The notes under the pieces were generated by a model that was not told the origin of the DNA, made no database searches, and worked only from the letters and a program-made list of their open reading frames with translations. Source: Janthinobacterium sp. 1_2014MBL_MicDiv (lineage in GTDB: Bacteria > Pseudomonadota > Gammaproteobacteria > Burkholderiales > Burkholderiaceae_D). Taken from it: a stretch of 64,000 nt of DNA. Below are positions 15,666 through 26,717 of this stretch, in pieces. The position numbers and the translations under genes are program-made. The stretch covers positions 1,426,001-1,490,000 of the forward strand of contig NZ_CP011319.1 of assembly GCF_001865675.1 (NCBI RefSeq), in the 5' to 3' direction. Numbering within the stretch: position 1 is the first letter of the stretch; each line of letters starts with the position of its first letter.

Positions 15666-16973
15666 ATGGAATACGTAAAGCAAGGCCAGGGCGTCCAGTC
15701 CGCACAGGCCGGCACGCAAAACAATACAGGCGCCCTGATCATTGTCACGGTGCTGTTTTTCATGTGGGGGTTGCTGACATCGCTCAATGATGTGCTGATT
15801 CCCCATTTGCGCTCGATCTACACTCTGACCTATGTGCAGGCGATGCTGGTGCAATTCTGCTTCTTTGGCGCTTACGCCATCGTTTCCTTGCCGGCAGGCA
15901 TGCTGATCAAGCGCATCGGCTACCAGAACGGCGTCGTCACGGGCCTGCTGATCGCCGCCGCCGGCTGCGCCATGTTTTACCCGGCCTCGACAGGCAGCTA
16001 TGCGCTGTTCCTGCTGGCCTTCTTCATCCTGGCGGCCGGCATCACCGTGTTGCAGGTGGCCGCCAATCCGTATGTGACGGAACTGGGCGACCCGCAGACG
16101 GCGTCGAGCCGGCTGACGCTGACGCAGGCGTTCAACGCGCTGGGCACCACGGTGGCGCCGGCCCTGGGCGGCATGCTGATCCTGTCGGGCACGGTCCTCA
16201 CGGTGCAGCAGTTCGACCTGCTGCCGGCCGTCGAGCAACTGGCCTACCGCGCCAAGGAAGCGGCCGCCGTGCAGGGGCCGTACCTGGTGCTGGCCGCCAC
16301 GCTGGTGATCCTGGCCGTGCTGTTCGCGCTGGCAAAATTGCCGAAGATTTCGCATGCGGACGATGCCGCCAGCCTGGCGCAGGACGGCCAGAAGGTGTCG
16401 ATCTGGTCGCACCGCCGCCTGGTGCTGGGCGCGCTGGCCATCTTCCTGTACGTGGGCGGCGAAGTGAGCATCGGCAGTTTCCTCATCAACTTCCTGGGCG
16501 AGAGCCATATCGCTGGCCTCAGCCATGCCGACGCCGCGTATTTCGTCAGCTATTACTGGGGCGGCGCCATGCTGGGCCGTTTCGTCGGTTTCGCCGTGAT
16601 GCGCTATGTCAGCCCGGGCAAGACCCTGGCCTTCAATGCCGCCATCGTCATCGCGCTGATCCTCGTCGCCGTCTTCTCCAGTGGTCACACGGCCATGTGG
16701 TCGCTGATCGCCGTCGGCCTGTTCAACTCCATCATGTTCCCCACCATCTTCAGCATGGCGCTGAACAAGCTGGGCGCCCAGACGGGCCAGGGTTCGGGCA
16801 TCCTGTGCATGGCCATCGTCGGCGGCGCCATCGTGCCGTTCATCCAGGGTTTCCTGGCCGATTCGATCAGCCTGCAGCTGTCCTTCATCGTGCCGGCCCT
16901 GTGCTACACGTTCATTTTGTACTTCGGCTGGAAATATGCCGGCATGTACAACGAGGACGCGGCCGGCAAATAA
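15666..16973 (+). CDS. FucP/GluP-type sugar:proton symporter (MFS)
   Basis: A 435-residue inner-membrane transporter with about 12 hydrophobic helices. 'FFMWGLLTSLNDVLIPHLRSIYTLTYVQAMLVQFCFFGAYAI' and 'GITVLQVAANPYVTELGD' are hallmarks of the FHS family (L-fucose permease; glucose/galactose transporter TIGR01272). Such proteins import a hexose with protons. The start at 15666 has GGAGAAGG directly upstream; the longer frame from 15465 has no such site. It is a single gene ended by a strong bidirectional terminator. The exact sugar cannot be read from sequence; glucose, galactose, fucose or N-acetylglucosamine are options. Confidence 0.85.
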   Translation: MEYVKQGQGVQSAQAGTQNNTGALIIVTVLFFMWGLLTSLNDVLIPHLRSIYTLTYVQAMLVQFCFFGAYAIVSLPAGMLIKRIGYQNGVVTGLLIAAAGCAMFYPASTGSYALFLLAFFILAAGITVLQVAANPYVTELGDPQTASSRLTLTQAFNALGTTVAPALGGMLILSGTVLTVQQFDLLPAVEQLAYRAKEAAAVQGPYLVLAATLVILAVLFALAKLPKISHADDAASLAQDGQKVSIWSHRRLVLGALAIFLYVGGEVSIGSFLINFLGESHIAGLSHADAAYFVSYYWGGAMLGRFVGFAVMRYVSPGKTLAFNAAIVIALILVAVFSSGHTAMWSLIAVGLFNSIMFPTIFSMALNKLGAQTGQGSGILCMAIVGGAIVPFIQGFLADSISLQLSFIVPALCYTFILYFGWKYAGMYNEDAAGK

Positions 16974-16993
16974 GCGCCGCGCAGCAGTAATAG

Positions 16994-17020
16994 AAAGGGT
17001 GGCCTCGGCCACCCTTTTTT
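16994..17020. terminator. Bidirectional rho-independent terminator
   Basis: AAAGGGTGGCC (16994-17004) pairs with GGCCACCCTTT (17007-17017) around a two-base loop. There is a T-run on the plus strand (17015-17020) and A-residues giving a short T-run on the minus strand. It serves the sugar transporter and the convergent LysR gene. Confidence 0.9.
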
Positions 17021-17023
17021 GCG

Positions 17024-17917
17024 TCAATGTGCGAACTTCGTGCCCAGCACGTCCTGGCACACTGCGAGCCAGGCGCGCGCCGCGTGCGACAGATAGCGCC
17101 CGCTCCAGATGTGCGCCACCTGCCAGGCCAGGTCCGGCTCGACGATGCGCACGGCTTCCAGCGGTTCGCCGGCCAGGCGGTGGATGAACGGTTCCGGCAG
17201 CAGCGCCACGCCCAGGCCGGCCGAGGCCATCGCCACCAGCCAGTCCCACTGGCCGCTCTGGGCGGCAATGCGCGGTTCGAAGCCCGCCTGCGCGAAATGC
17301 TGGCGCAGGCTGCGCGTGAGGGCGAACTCATCTTTCAAGAGTACCAGCGGCAGCTCGGCCAGCGCCTTGAACGGCAGTGTCGTGCGCTGTTTCTGGAAGG
17401 TGCCCGGCTCGGCCAGGGCCCAGATCGGGTAGCTGGCGATGGCCACCGCCACGAGGTCGAGTTCCGGGTCGGCCGGCAGCACCGTCATGCCGATTTCCAG
17501 CTCGCCGGCCGCCACCTTGCGTTCGATCTGCTGGCCCGTGTCTTCCTGCAGGGTCAGGCTGATATGCGGATGGCGCGCGCGGAAAGCCTTTAAAACAGGC
17601 GTGAACAGGACATTGATCATGGGCGGGATGCCGACCGTCAGGCTGCCGCGCTGCAAGGCCTGCGTGTCGCGCACTTCCAGCGTCAGCTGGCGCATATTGG
17701 CCAGCATTTCCTGGCCATGCTGGTAGACGATGCGGCCCGTGTCCGTCAGGGTCAGCTTGCGCCCGTCGCGCACCAGCAGCTGGGCGCCGACTTCATCTTC
17801 GAGCTGGCGCACCATCTTGCTGATGGTGGACTGGGTCAGGTGCAGCGATTCGGCCGCCTGCGTAAAGCTCGACAGGCGCACGGTTTCCACGAAATAGCGC
17901 AGGGAACGGATATCCAA
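17024..17917 (-). CDS. LysR-family transcriptional regulator
   Basis: A 297-residue LysR regulator. The N-terminal winged helix-turn-helix is 'SSFTQAAESLHLTQSTISKMVRQLEDEVG' (about 16-44), followed by a periplasmic-binding-like effector domain from about 90. The start is TTG at 17917 ('LDIRSLRYFVE'); the nearest upstream ATG (17942) is in another frame. It diverges from the CoA-transferase gene across 160 bp, the usual arrangement for a LysR protein controlling its neighbour. The effector is unknown; acetate, succinate or their CoA esters would fit the target. Confidence 0.85.
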   Translation of the reverse strand: MDIRSLRYFVETVRLSSFTQAAESLHLTQSTISKMVRQLEDEVGAQLLVRDGRKLTLTDTGRIVYQHGQEMLANMRQLTLEVRDTQALQRGSLTVGIPPMINVLFTPVLKAFRARHPHISLTLQEDTGQQIERKVAAGELEIGMTVLPADPELDLVAVAIASYPIWALAEPGTFQKQRTTLPFKALAELPLVLLKDEFALTRSLRQHFAQAGFEPRIAAQSGQWDWLVAMASAGLGVALLPEPFIHRLAGEPLEAVRIVEPDLAWQVAHIWSGRYLSHAARAWLAVCQDVLGTKFAH

Positions 17918-17992
17918 GATGGGGCTCGCCTCGGCGCGGCATGAAAATATCGACTGGATGTGACGAAATTAATTCATGCCATGCATGTGGCC

Positions 17993-18012
17993 GGGATTTT
18001 ATACTGAATCCC
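17993..18012. promoter_or_regulatory. Inverted repeat over the -10 of the CoA-transferase promoter
   Basis: GGGATT-N8-AATCCC is a perfect 6+6 dyad. The spacer includes TATACT (18000-18005), a good -10 hexamer for the plus-strand gene, while the -35 position is poor. This fits a promoter that needs an activator. The divergent LysR protein is the obvious candidate, although LysR activators usually bind further upstream. Confidence 0.45.
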
Positions 18013-18077
18013 ACTTATGGGGTTGGTGTATGACAGCCATCCAGTTTGAGAATATTAAGAATATCAGGAGCATCACG

Positions 18078-19574
18078 ATGTACGAGGACCGTATCCGCCA
18101 CCCAGGCTTGCTCGGTAAAATCATGAGCGCCGATGAGGCAGCCAAGTTGTTCCATAACGGCATGCGTGTCGGCATGAGCGGTTTTACCCGTGCCGGCGAC
18201 GCCAAGGCCATGCCGCGCGCACTGGCCGAGCGTGCCCTGCAAGACCCGCTGTCCTTGACCCTGATCACGGGCGCCTCGCTGGGCAACGGCAGCGACGGCC
18301 TGATGGTGACAGCGGGCGTGCTGGCGCGCCGCATGCCGTTCCAGGTCGATCCTGTGCTGCGCGGCAAGATCAACCAGGGCGAAGTCATGTTCATCGACCA
18401 GCACCTGTCGGAAACGGCCGAGCAGCTGCGTTCGGGCAACCTGGCCGCCGTCGACATCGCCGTCATCGAGGCGACGGCCATCACGGCCGCCGGCGCCATC
18501 ATCCCGACCATGTCGGTGGGCAACTCCGCCGCCTTTGCCCAGCAGGCCACGCAAGTCATCATCGAAATCAACCTGTCCACGCCGCTGGCGCTGGAAGGCT
18601 TGCACGACATTTACATTCCGCAAACCTTGCCTGGCCGTGAGCCGATACCGCTCACGCGCGTCGACCAGCGCCTGGGCAGCACGGCCATCGCCATCGACCC
18701 GGCCCGCATCGCCGCCATCGTCATCACGGACAGCCCCGACAGCCCGTCGAACGCCTTGCCGCCCGATGCGGAAACGCAGGCGATCGCCGGCCACGTGATC
18801 GCCTTCCTGCAAGGCGAAGTGGCGGCTGGCCGCATGGGGCCGGAATTGCTGCCCTTGCAGGCAGGCATCGGCACCATCGCCAACGCCGTGCTGCACGGCC
18901 TGATCGGCTCGCCCTTCCGCGACATGACCATGTATTCGGAAGTGCTGCAGGACAGCGCCATCGAGCTGCTCGATTCGGGCCAGCTGGCGTTCGCTTCGGC
19001 TTCGTCGATCACCCTGTCGGCCCCCGTGCACCAGAAGCTGATGGAGAATATCGACCACTACCGCTCGAAGATCGTGCTGCGCCCGCAAGAGATCAGCAAC
19101 CACCCGGAAATCGTGCGCCGCCTGGGCATCATCGCGCTGAATACGGCGCTCGAGTTCGATATCTACGGCAACGTCAATTCCACGCACGTGTGCGGCACGC
19201 ACATGATGAACGGCATCGGCGGCTCGGGTGACTTCGCGCGCAATGGGCAAGTGTCGATGTTCGTGTCGAAATCGGCGGCGAAGGGCGGACGCATTTCCAG
19301 CGTCGTGCCGATGGTGTCGCATGTGGACCATACGGAACACGACGTCGATGTGCTGGTGACGGAATGGGGTTATGCGGACTTGCGCGGACTGGCGCCGCGC
19401 GAACGGGCGCCGCTGATCATCGATCGCTGCACGCACCCCGATTACCGCGCGCAGCTGCGCGCCTACTACGATGCGGCGTGCCAGCGCGGCGGCCACACGC
19501 CGCACCTGCTGGAACAGGCGCTGTCCTGGCATGCGCGCTACCAGGAAACGCAGAGCATGCTGGAAGCACCATAA
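18078..19574 (+). CDS. Succinate/acetyl-CoA transferase (acetyl-CoA hydrolase family)
   Basis: A 498-residue class I CoA-transferase of the Ach1/AarC/YgfH type, cytosolic. These enzymes move CoA between acetyl-CoA or propionyl-CoA and succinate. The catalytic Glu is expected in 'MTMYSEVLQDSAIELLDSG' (about residue 295). The C-terminal 'GGRISSVVPMVSHVDHTEHDVDVLVTEWGYADLRG' is typical of the family. The start at 18078 is set by AGGAG seven bases upstream; the ATG at 18030 and the frame from 17976 lack this. The enzyme would link acetate overflow or propionate breakdown to the succinyl-CoA pool of the TCA cycle encoded further right. The exact acyl substrate is uncertain. Confidence 0.88.
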   Translation: MYEDRIRHPGLLGKIMSADEAAKLFHNGMRVGMSGFTRAGDAKAMPRALAERALQDPLSLTLITGASLGNGSDGLMVTAGVLARRMPFQVDPVLRGKINQGEVMFIDQHLSETAEQLRSGNLAAVDIAVIEATAITAAGAIIPTMSVGNSAAFAQQATQVIIEINLSTPLALEGLHDIYIPQTLPGREPIPLTRVDQRLGSTAIAIDPARIAAIVITDSPDSPSNALPPDAETQAIAGHVIAFLQGEVAAGRMGPELLPLQAGIGTIANAVLHGLIGSPFRDMTMYSEVLQDSAIELLDSGQLAFASASSITLSAPVHQKLMENIDHYRSKIVLRPQEISNHPEIVRRLGIIALNTALEFDIYGNVNSTHVCGTHMMNGIGGSGDFARNGQVSMFVSKSAAKGGRISSVVPMVSHVDHTEHDVDVLVTEWGYADLRGLAPRERAPLIIDRCTHPDYRAQLRAYYDAACQRGGHTPHLLEQALSWHARYQETQSMLEAP

Positions 19575-19592
19575 AGTCAGTGCCGCGCGGAG

Positions 19593-19635
19593 AAAGGCAG
19601 GGCAGGGCGGTTCATCACCGCGCCTGCCTTTTTTT
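19593..19635 (+). terminator. Rho-independent terminator after the CoA-transferase gene
   Basis: AAAGGCAGG (19593-19601) pairs with CCTGCCTTT (19623-19631), with an inner GG/CC pair near the loop, followed by T residues to 19635. It lies 18 bp after the stop codon, between convergent genes. Confidence 0.8.
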
Positions 19636-19691
19636 CACGTCGGTTTCGATTGTTGCCTTTTCCGGCGCAGCGGTTTGCGCCGGATCAAACG

Positions 19692-20348
19692 TCAAGGCGC
19701 AAAGCGCAGGCCGATGCCTGTCGTGACGACGGCCAGCAAGTCGTCGATATGCGCGTTCATTTCCGGGTGCGGCGTCCACGGGTCGCCCGCATCCATGACG
19801 ATGCGCAGCGAGACAAGGCCGTGCAGCGCCTGCCAAAAGATCTGCGTCATCGCGTGCAGGGCGCTCTCGTCATTGCGCACCTTGCCCGCTTGCGCCAGTG
19901 CGGTGAACAGGTGCAGCGCGTAGGCATACGGGTCCTGTTCGATATTGCCATGCTCCACGAGGGCGGCGTCGACTTCCGCATGCGGGCGCAGTTCCATGAA
20001 GATCAGCGAGTATTCGTCCGGATGCTGGAAGCCATACTCGACGTAGGCGCGGCCGACGAGGGCGATGCGCTGCCACGGGTCGTCGCTGCCGGCGCAGGCC
20101 GTGCGCATGGCGCGCACCAGTTCCAGCAAGTCCTTGTCCATGGCCTGGGCGATCAGGGTGGCCTTGTCGCGGAACAGCGCATACACGACCGTGGTGGAAA
20201 ATCCGGCCGCTTCGGCCACCTTGCGGATGGAGACGGCGCGCGCGCCGCCCTTCTTGATGAGATCCTTGACGACGTCGATGATGTGCTCGCGCCGCGCCTG
20301 AGCTTCGCGTAACTTTCTTTCCTGAATATTAGTTAACTTCTTGTCCAC
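19692..20348 (-). CDS. TetR-family transcriptional regulator
   Basis: A 218-residue regulator. The helix-turn-helix is 'AVSIRKVAEAAGFSTTVVYALFRDKATLI' (about 38-66), and an all-helical ligand domain with a TetR_C-like 'MTQIFWQALHGLVSLRI' follows. The start is GTG at 20348 with AGGAAAGA upstream; no ATG precedes it in frame. It diverges from the M14 peptidase/CYTH pair. A dyad overlapping its own start region suggests autoregulation. The target and ligand are unknown. Confidence 0.85.
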   Translation of the reverse strand: MDKKLTNIQERKLREAQARREHIIDVVKDLIKKGGARAVSIRKVAEAAGFSTTVVYALFRDKATLIAQAMDKDLLELVRAMRTACAGSDDPWQRIALVGRAYVEYGFQHPDEYSLIFMELRPHAEVDAALVEHGNIEQDPYAYALHLFTALAQAGKVRNDESALHAMTQIFWQALHGLVSLRIVMDAGDPWTPHPEMNAHIDDLLAVVTTGIGLRFAP

Positions 20349-20351
20349 GAC

Positions 20352-20386
20352 TCTTTCCTGGCGACTCTATGAAAGAAAGAATTATA
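20352..20386 (-). promoter_or_regulatory. TetR-gene promoter with possible autoregulatory dyad
   Basis: TATAAT on the minus strand (20386-20381) gives a start near 20374. TCTTTC (20352-20357) and GAAAGA (20371-20376) form an inverted repeat covering that start, where a bound TetR repressor would block its own transcription. Confidence 0.4.
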
Positions 20387-20646
20387 GGGGGGCGGCCTGG
20401 TGCCAATGTGTCAGCCGCTGTTACAAATCAGTTTTTTGTCCGGTAGATGCAACAGCCGGCCGATTTTTCGCGCTTTTGCCCGGCACTTTTCCATCGATGC
20501 CCCGGATTGGTGCATGAATCGTCCGGTCAGGCTTTGCGAACGGGGCCAAAGGGCGGAAAATAGCGGGATAGCTTACACTGCGTTTTGCGCAACGGCGTGG
20601 CCCACGAGGCAACGCCGGAACACTTACATTTGGACGGGATCTTTAC

Positions 20647-21768
20647 ATGACCATTAAAATCAGCCAGAACTTCGACTCGGGCGCCATCGACGTGGTGAGC
20701 GCCACCAGTGCCGGCGCCATCGACCTGAACTTGCGCAAGGACAGCCACGCCGACATCCACCAGTGGTTCCATTTCCGCCTGCAGGGCGCGCGTGGCCAGG
20801 CATGCACGATGCGCTTCCTGAACGCGGGCCAGGCCACCTATCCGGCCGGCTATGAAGGCTACCAGGCCGTGGCCAGCTACGACAGCGAAAACTGGTTCCG
20901 CGTGCCGACGGCGTTCGACGGCCAGGTGATGACGATCACGCACACGCCGGAACTCGACAGCGTGTACTACGCCTACTTCGAGCCGTATTCGTGGGAGCGC
21001 CACCTGCGCCTGCTGGGCGAAGTGGCCGAGCATCCGCTGGCGCGCGTATCCGACCTGGGCAGCACGGTCGACGGCCGCGACATGAACATGGTCACCATCG
21101 GCAATCCGCAGGCGGAAAAGAAAATCTGGGTCATCGCGCGCCAGCATCCGGGCGAATCGATGGCCGAATGGTTCGTCGAAGGCCTCATCGACTCGCTGCT
21201 GGACGACGCCAACCCGATCGCGCGCAAGCTCTTGCAGCGCGCCGTATTCCACATCGTGCCGAACATGAACCCGGACGGCTCCATCCGCGGCAACCTGCGC
21301 ACGAATGCGGCCGGCGCCAACCTGAACCGCGAATGGATGACGCCTACGCTGGAAAACAGCCCGGAAGTGCTGTGTGTGAAAAACAAGATCCACGAAACGG
21401 GCGTCGACATGTTCTTCGACATCCATGGCGATGAAGCGCTGCCGTACAACTTCGTGGCCGGCAATGAAATGCTGGAAAACTTCACGCCGGCGCAGGCCGC
21501 GCACCAGAAGGCCTTCATCGAGCGCTACAAGCAGGCCAGCCCCGATTTCCAGGACAAGTTCGGCTATGCGGCCAGCAAGTACAAGTCGGACATGCTGACG
21601 CTGGCGTCGAAATACATTGGCCACCACTTCCAGTGCCTGGCGCTGACGCTGGAAATGCCGTTCAAGGAAAACGCCGACCTGCCCGATCCGGCCGTCGGCT
21701 GGAACGGCGCGCGCAGCGCGGCCCTGGGCGCAGCCATGCTGCAGCCTATCCTGCTGTCGCTGGATTGA
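20647..21768 (+). CDS. M14-family zinc carboxypeptidase (cytosolic carboxypeptidase-like)
   Basis: A 373-residue protein without signal peptide, so cytosolic. The N-terminal beta domain (about 1-115, including 'IHQWFHFRLQGARGQ') matches the Pepdidase_M14_N domain of AGBL/CCP-type enzymes. The catalytic domain shows the zinc motif 'RQHPGESMAEW' (His about 167, Glu about 170), a third ligand in 'FFDIHGDE' (about 260), and the catalytic Glu in 'LALTLEMPFK' (about 336). Eukaryotic relatives trim Glu from protein tails; the substrate of bacterial members is largely unknown. It is followed after 12 bp by a CYTH protein, with which it probably forms an operon. Confidence 0.88.
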   Translation: MTIKISQNFDSGAIDVVSATSAGAIDLNLRKDSHADIHQWFHFRLQGARGQACTMRFLNAGQATYPAGYEGYQAVASYDSENWFRVPTAFDGQVMTITHTPELDSVYYAYFEPYSWERHLRLLGEVAEHPLARVSDLGSTVDGRDMNMVTIGNPQAEKKIWVIARQHPGESMAEWFVEGLIDSLLDDANPIARKLLQRAVFHIVPNMNPDGSIRGNLRTNAAGANLNREWMTPTLENSPEVLCVKNKIHETGVDMFFDIHGDEALPYNFVAGNEMLENFTPAQAAHQKAFIERYKQASPDFQDKFGYAASKYKSDMLTLASKYIGHHFQCLALTLEMPFKENADLPDPAVGWNGARSAALGAAMLQPILLSLD

Positions 21769-21780
21769 ACGGCGTTGTTC

Positions 21781-22245
21781 ATGGGTATCGAGATCGAGCG
21801 TAAATTCCTGCTTGCCGGCGACGCCTGGCGCGGCCTGGGCCAGCCGGTCCTGCTGCGCCAGGGTTACCTGTCGTCGGCGCGCGAGCGCGTCGTGCGCGTG
21901 CGCATCGAAGGCGAACAGGCGATGCTGACCATCAAGGGTGCCAACGTGGGCGCGTCGCGCGGCGAGTGGGAGTATCCGATTCCGCTGGCCGACGCGATCG
22001 AGCTGCTCGACGGCCTGTGCGAGCAGCCGCTGATCGAAAAGTACCGCCACCGCATCGAACACGCGGGCATGGTGTGGGAAGTCGACGAGTTCCTCGGCGC
22101 CAATGCCGGCCTGGTGGTGGCCGAGATCGAACTGGCATCGGAAGACCAGCCGTTCGAGAAGCCCGACTGGATCGGCGCGGAAGTGTCGGGCGACGCGCGT
22201 TACTACAACGCAAACCTGATCCGCCACCCGTTTTCACAGTGGTGA
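21781..22245 (+). CDS. CYTH-domain protein (probable inorganic tripolyphosphatase)
   Basis: A 154-residue single CYTH domain. The ExExK signature lies at the very N-terminus ('MGIEIERKF', E4/E6/K8). Alternating charged strands ('VRVRIEGEQAMLTIKG', 'YRHRIEHAGMVWEVDEF', 'VVAEIELASEDQPF') line the triphosphate tunnel. Bacterial proteins of this size are usually tripolyphosphatases or, less often, class IV adenylate cyclases. ATG 21781 is preferred over an in-frame TTG at 21775 because the conserved motif begins there; the ribosome binding site is weak, which is common in a coupled second gene. Confidence 0.85.
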   Translation: MGIEIERKFLLAGDAWRGLGQPVLLRQGYLSSARERVVRVRIEGEQAMLTIKGANVGASRGEWEYPIPLADAIELLDGLCEQPLIEKYRHRIEHAGMVWEVDEFLGANAGLVVAEIELASEDQPFEKPDWIGAEVSGDARYYNANLIRHPFSQW

Positions 22246-22270
22246 TGGTGGATTGCTGGACGTGGTAATG

Positions 22271-22302
22271 AAAAAGGCGAAACCTCGGTTTCGCCTTTTT
22301 TT
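22271..22302 (+). terminator. Rho-independent terminator after the CYTH gene
   Basis: AAAAAGGCGAAACC (22271-22284) pairs with GGTTTCGCCTTTTT around a two-base TC loop and is followed by more T residues. It is long and strong, and symmetrical enough to act both ways. Confidence 0.9.
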
Positions 22303-22312
22303 GCATCAGGGG

Positions 22313-22430
22313 TGTTGTCGGATTACGCCGTACCGGCTAATCCGACCTACGGCCCTTGCCGGTTCCGTAGCAGCGCAGGTCGGATTGGCGTCGCAGGTCG
22401 GATTAGCGCGCAGCGCGTAATCCGACAACA
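22313..22430. repeat. REP/Y-REP-like inverted repeat element
   Basis: The outer arms TGTTGTCGGATTACGC (22313-22328) and GCGTAATCCGACAACA (22415-22430) are perfect inverted repeats. Inside are further copies of GTCGGATT or its complement near 22338, 22379 and 22398, several with a preceding 'gcag' or 'ctac'. Intergenic GTCGGATTA...TAATCCGAC palindromes are common dispersed repeats in proteobacteria. This one lies between the CYTH terminator and the stop codon of the convergent DUF2863 gene. Confidence 0.75.
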
Positions 22431-22441
22431 GCATTACAGCA

Positions 22442-23695
22442 TCAATGGAAATGCTCGGTGCCCTGCGGCGTATCCTCGGGCATTTCCGCATGCGCCAGCT
22501 CGCCCACGGGGTCGGCAAACAGGGGCGCGCCGCAATCGTCGCAATATTCGCCGACGAAACGCTCCGCATGGCGCTTGATCTGCGTCACGCCGGCCGCGTT
22601 GAGATGCTCGATAATTTCATCGACGGGCGTCTTTTGCTTGTCCAGCGCGGCGATTCCGACCTGGATCAGGCCTTCGATCGGCGTGCCATCCTCGTCTTCC
22701 TGGCCGTACAGGGGCCAGACGATGCCGTAGATGACGTCCGGCGCCTGGCGCAGGGTGAAGGCGATGCGGTACTCGTCCACCTGGCCGTCGGCCGCTTCCT
22801 CGCCGAAGCCGGCGATGACGGCGCGCAGTTCCGACGGCTCGATGGCCAGGGTGTGTGTCAGGTAATGCACGGCGGCGCGCACGGACACGGGGCGTATCAG
22901 CTTGTCCGCTTCGCGACAGGCCACGTAGTACGCTTCCGGCAGCAGCAGTTCCAGACCGCAGCCAGGCAGCAGGCGGGCGATCGTCGGCGTCGCCTGCGTG
23001 CGCCATTGTTCCAGGGCGGCGCTGCGCTCGGCGATGAAGTCAAGCTGGCTGGCCGGCGTTTGCCAGCGGAACAGCGGTGCGCCAGCAGGGGCCACCACGG
23101 CCACCAGCAGGTAGCGCGTGTCGGCCAGGAAGGGCGCCGTTTCCGCCTCCTTGCTTGACGGCTTGACGGCCGTGCCTTTCAGCGCGGCCTGCGCCAGCTT
23201 CTGCGTCTTGGCATAGGTCTCGACGTGGCTGCGCGGCAGCTGGTCGATCGAGTACAGGGTGGGCGCCATCGCCATCTTCGTGCCGTCGGCCAGCAGGTGG
23301 GCGGCAAAGTGCGCGGACAGCACGCCGTGCGCATCGCCGGCCATGGGGCCGGAGGCGATGGAAAAGCGCGTCCACGCGAGGATGGGCACGGCCACCAGCA
23401 GGGCGTCGTAGCGCACGTCCTCATGCACGATGACGGTCGATTCGCTGACGGCTTCAACGCAGTCCATCAGCACGTCGTAGGCGTTCAAGTCTTCCTTGAA
23501 CAGGCTGCCCAGGGTGTTGTCAATGGTGTCCTGGTGGCCGGTCTTGAGTAATTTCTGGAGCTGCGTATCCAGGCTGTGTTCCCAGGACCGCTCTTCGAGA
23601 CGGCTGGCTGCCTGTACGATCGCCTGGGCAAAGGTGACCAGGCGCTGGCTGTCGGCAGTCAGTTTATGGGATGAATCTTTGGAAGGACGACGCAT
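22442..23695 (-). CDS. DUF2863 family protein
   Basis: A 417-residue soluble protein of a family confined mostly to betaproteobacteria with no known role. The body includes 'YDALLVAVPILAWTRFSIASGP' and 'CGLELLLPEAYYVACREADKLIRP'. The C-terminus carries 'YCDDCGAPLFADPVGELAHAEMPED' with a CxxC pair that may bind a metal. It begins 'MRRPSKDSSHKL', and the start codon follows a weak ribosome binding site. It is a single gene, convergent with the CYTH operon and in the same direction as acnA. Confidence 0.8.
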   Translation of the reverse strand: MRRPSKDSSHKLTADSQRLVTFAQAIVQAASRLEERSWEHSLDTQLQKLLKTGHQDTIDNTLGSLFKEDLNAYDVLMDCVEAVSESTVIVHEDVRYDALLVAVPILAWTRFSIASGPMAGDAHGVLSAHFAAHLLADGTKMAMAPTLYSIDQLPRSHVETYAKTQKLAQAALKGTAVKPSSKEAETAPFLADTRYLLVAVVAPAGAPLFRWQTPASQLDFIAERSAALEQWRTQATPTIARLLPGCGLELLLPEAYYVACREADKLIRPVSVRAAVHYLTHTLAIEPSELRAVIAGFGEEAADGQVDEYRIAFTLRQAPDVIYGIVWPLYGQEDEDGTPIEGLIQVGIAALDKQKTPVDEIIEHLNAAGVTQIKRHAERFVGEYCDDCGAPLFADPVGELAHAEMPEDTPQGTEHFH

Positions 23696-23853
23696 AGCGG
23701 GATAAGAGTCTCGGAAAGTGAAAAAAATGGATCAGTCAAACAATGATAAACCCTTATAACCGTATTGTAGAGGATTCGGCCGCACGCAATACGTAAGCTG
23801 TCTGTAGATCATGCCAATCGTCGCAATTTCAAGCCGTCACGGGCCTGCCGGCG

Positions 23854-23884
23854 AAAAAAAAGCGCCGGTCGGAACCGGCGCTTT
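23854..23884 (-). terminator. Rho-independent terminator of acnA
   Basis: AAAGCGCCGGT and its complement ACCGGCGCTTT surround a four-base loop. Read on the minus strand the hairpin is followed by eight T residues (23861-23854). It lies 25 bp past the acnA stop. Confidence 0.9.
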
Positions 23885-23908
23885 CATCTTACATCACAGC
23901 TGGAGCGA

Positions 23909-26629
<2,721 letters not shown>

Positions 26630-26717
26630 GACCTCTCCTTGTTGGGTATCGTCTATTTATTGATTATTCAGGGTACAAAACATGACTGAGCCCCCGAAGA
26701 GGCCCTTGCTACGCACA

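Noticed and set aside
15396..17249. 617-codon minus-strand frame across the sugar transporter
   Set aside because: Antisense shadow covering both the transporter and part of LysR in a different frame; no recognisable domain.
22313..22430. Possible CRISPR or tRNA-like fold in the repeated GTCGGATT segment
   Set aside because: Copies are inverted and unevenly spaced, with no cloverleaf or spacer pattern; better explained as a REP-like element.
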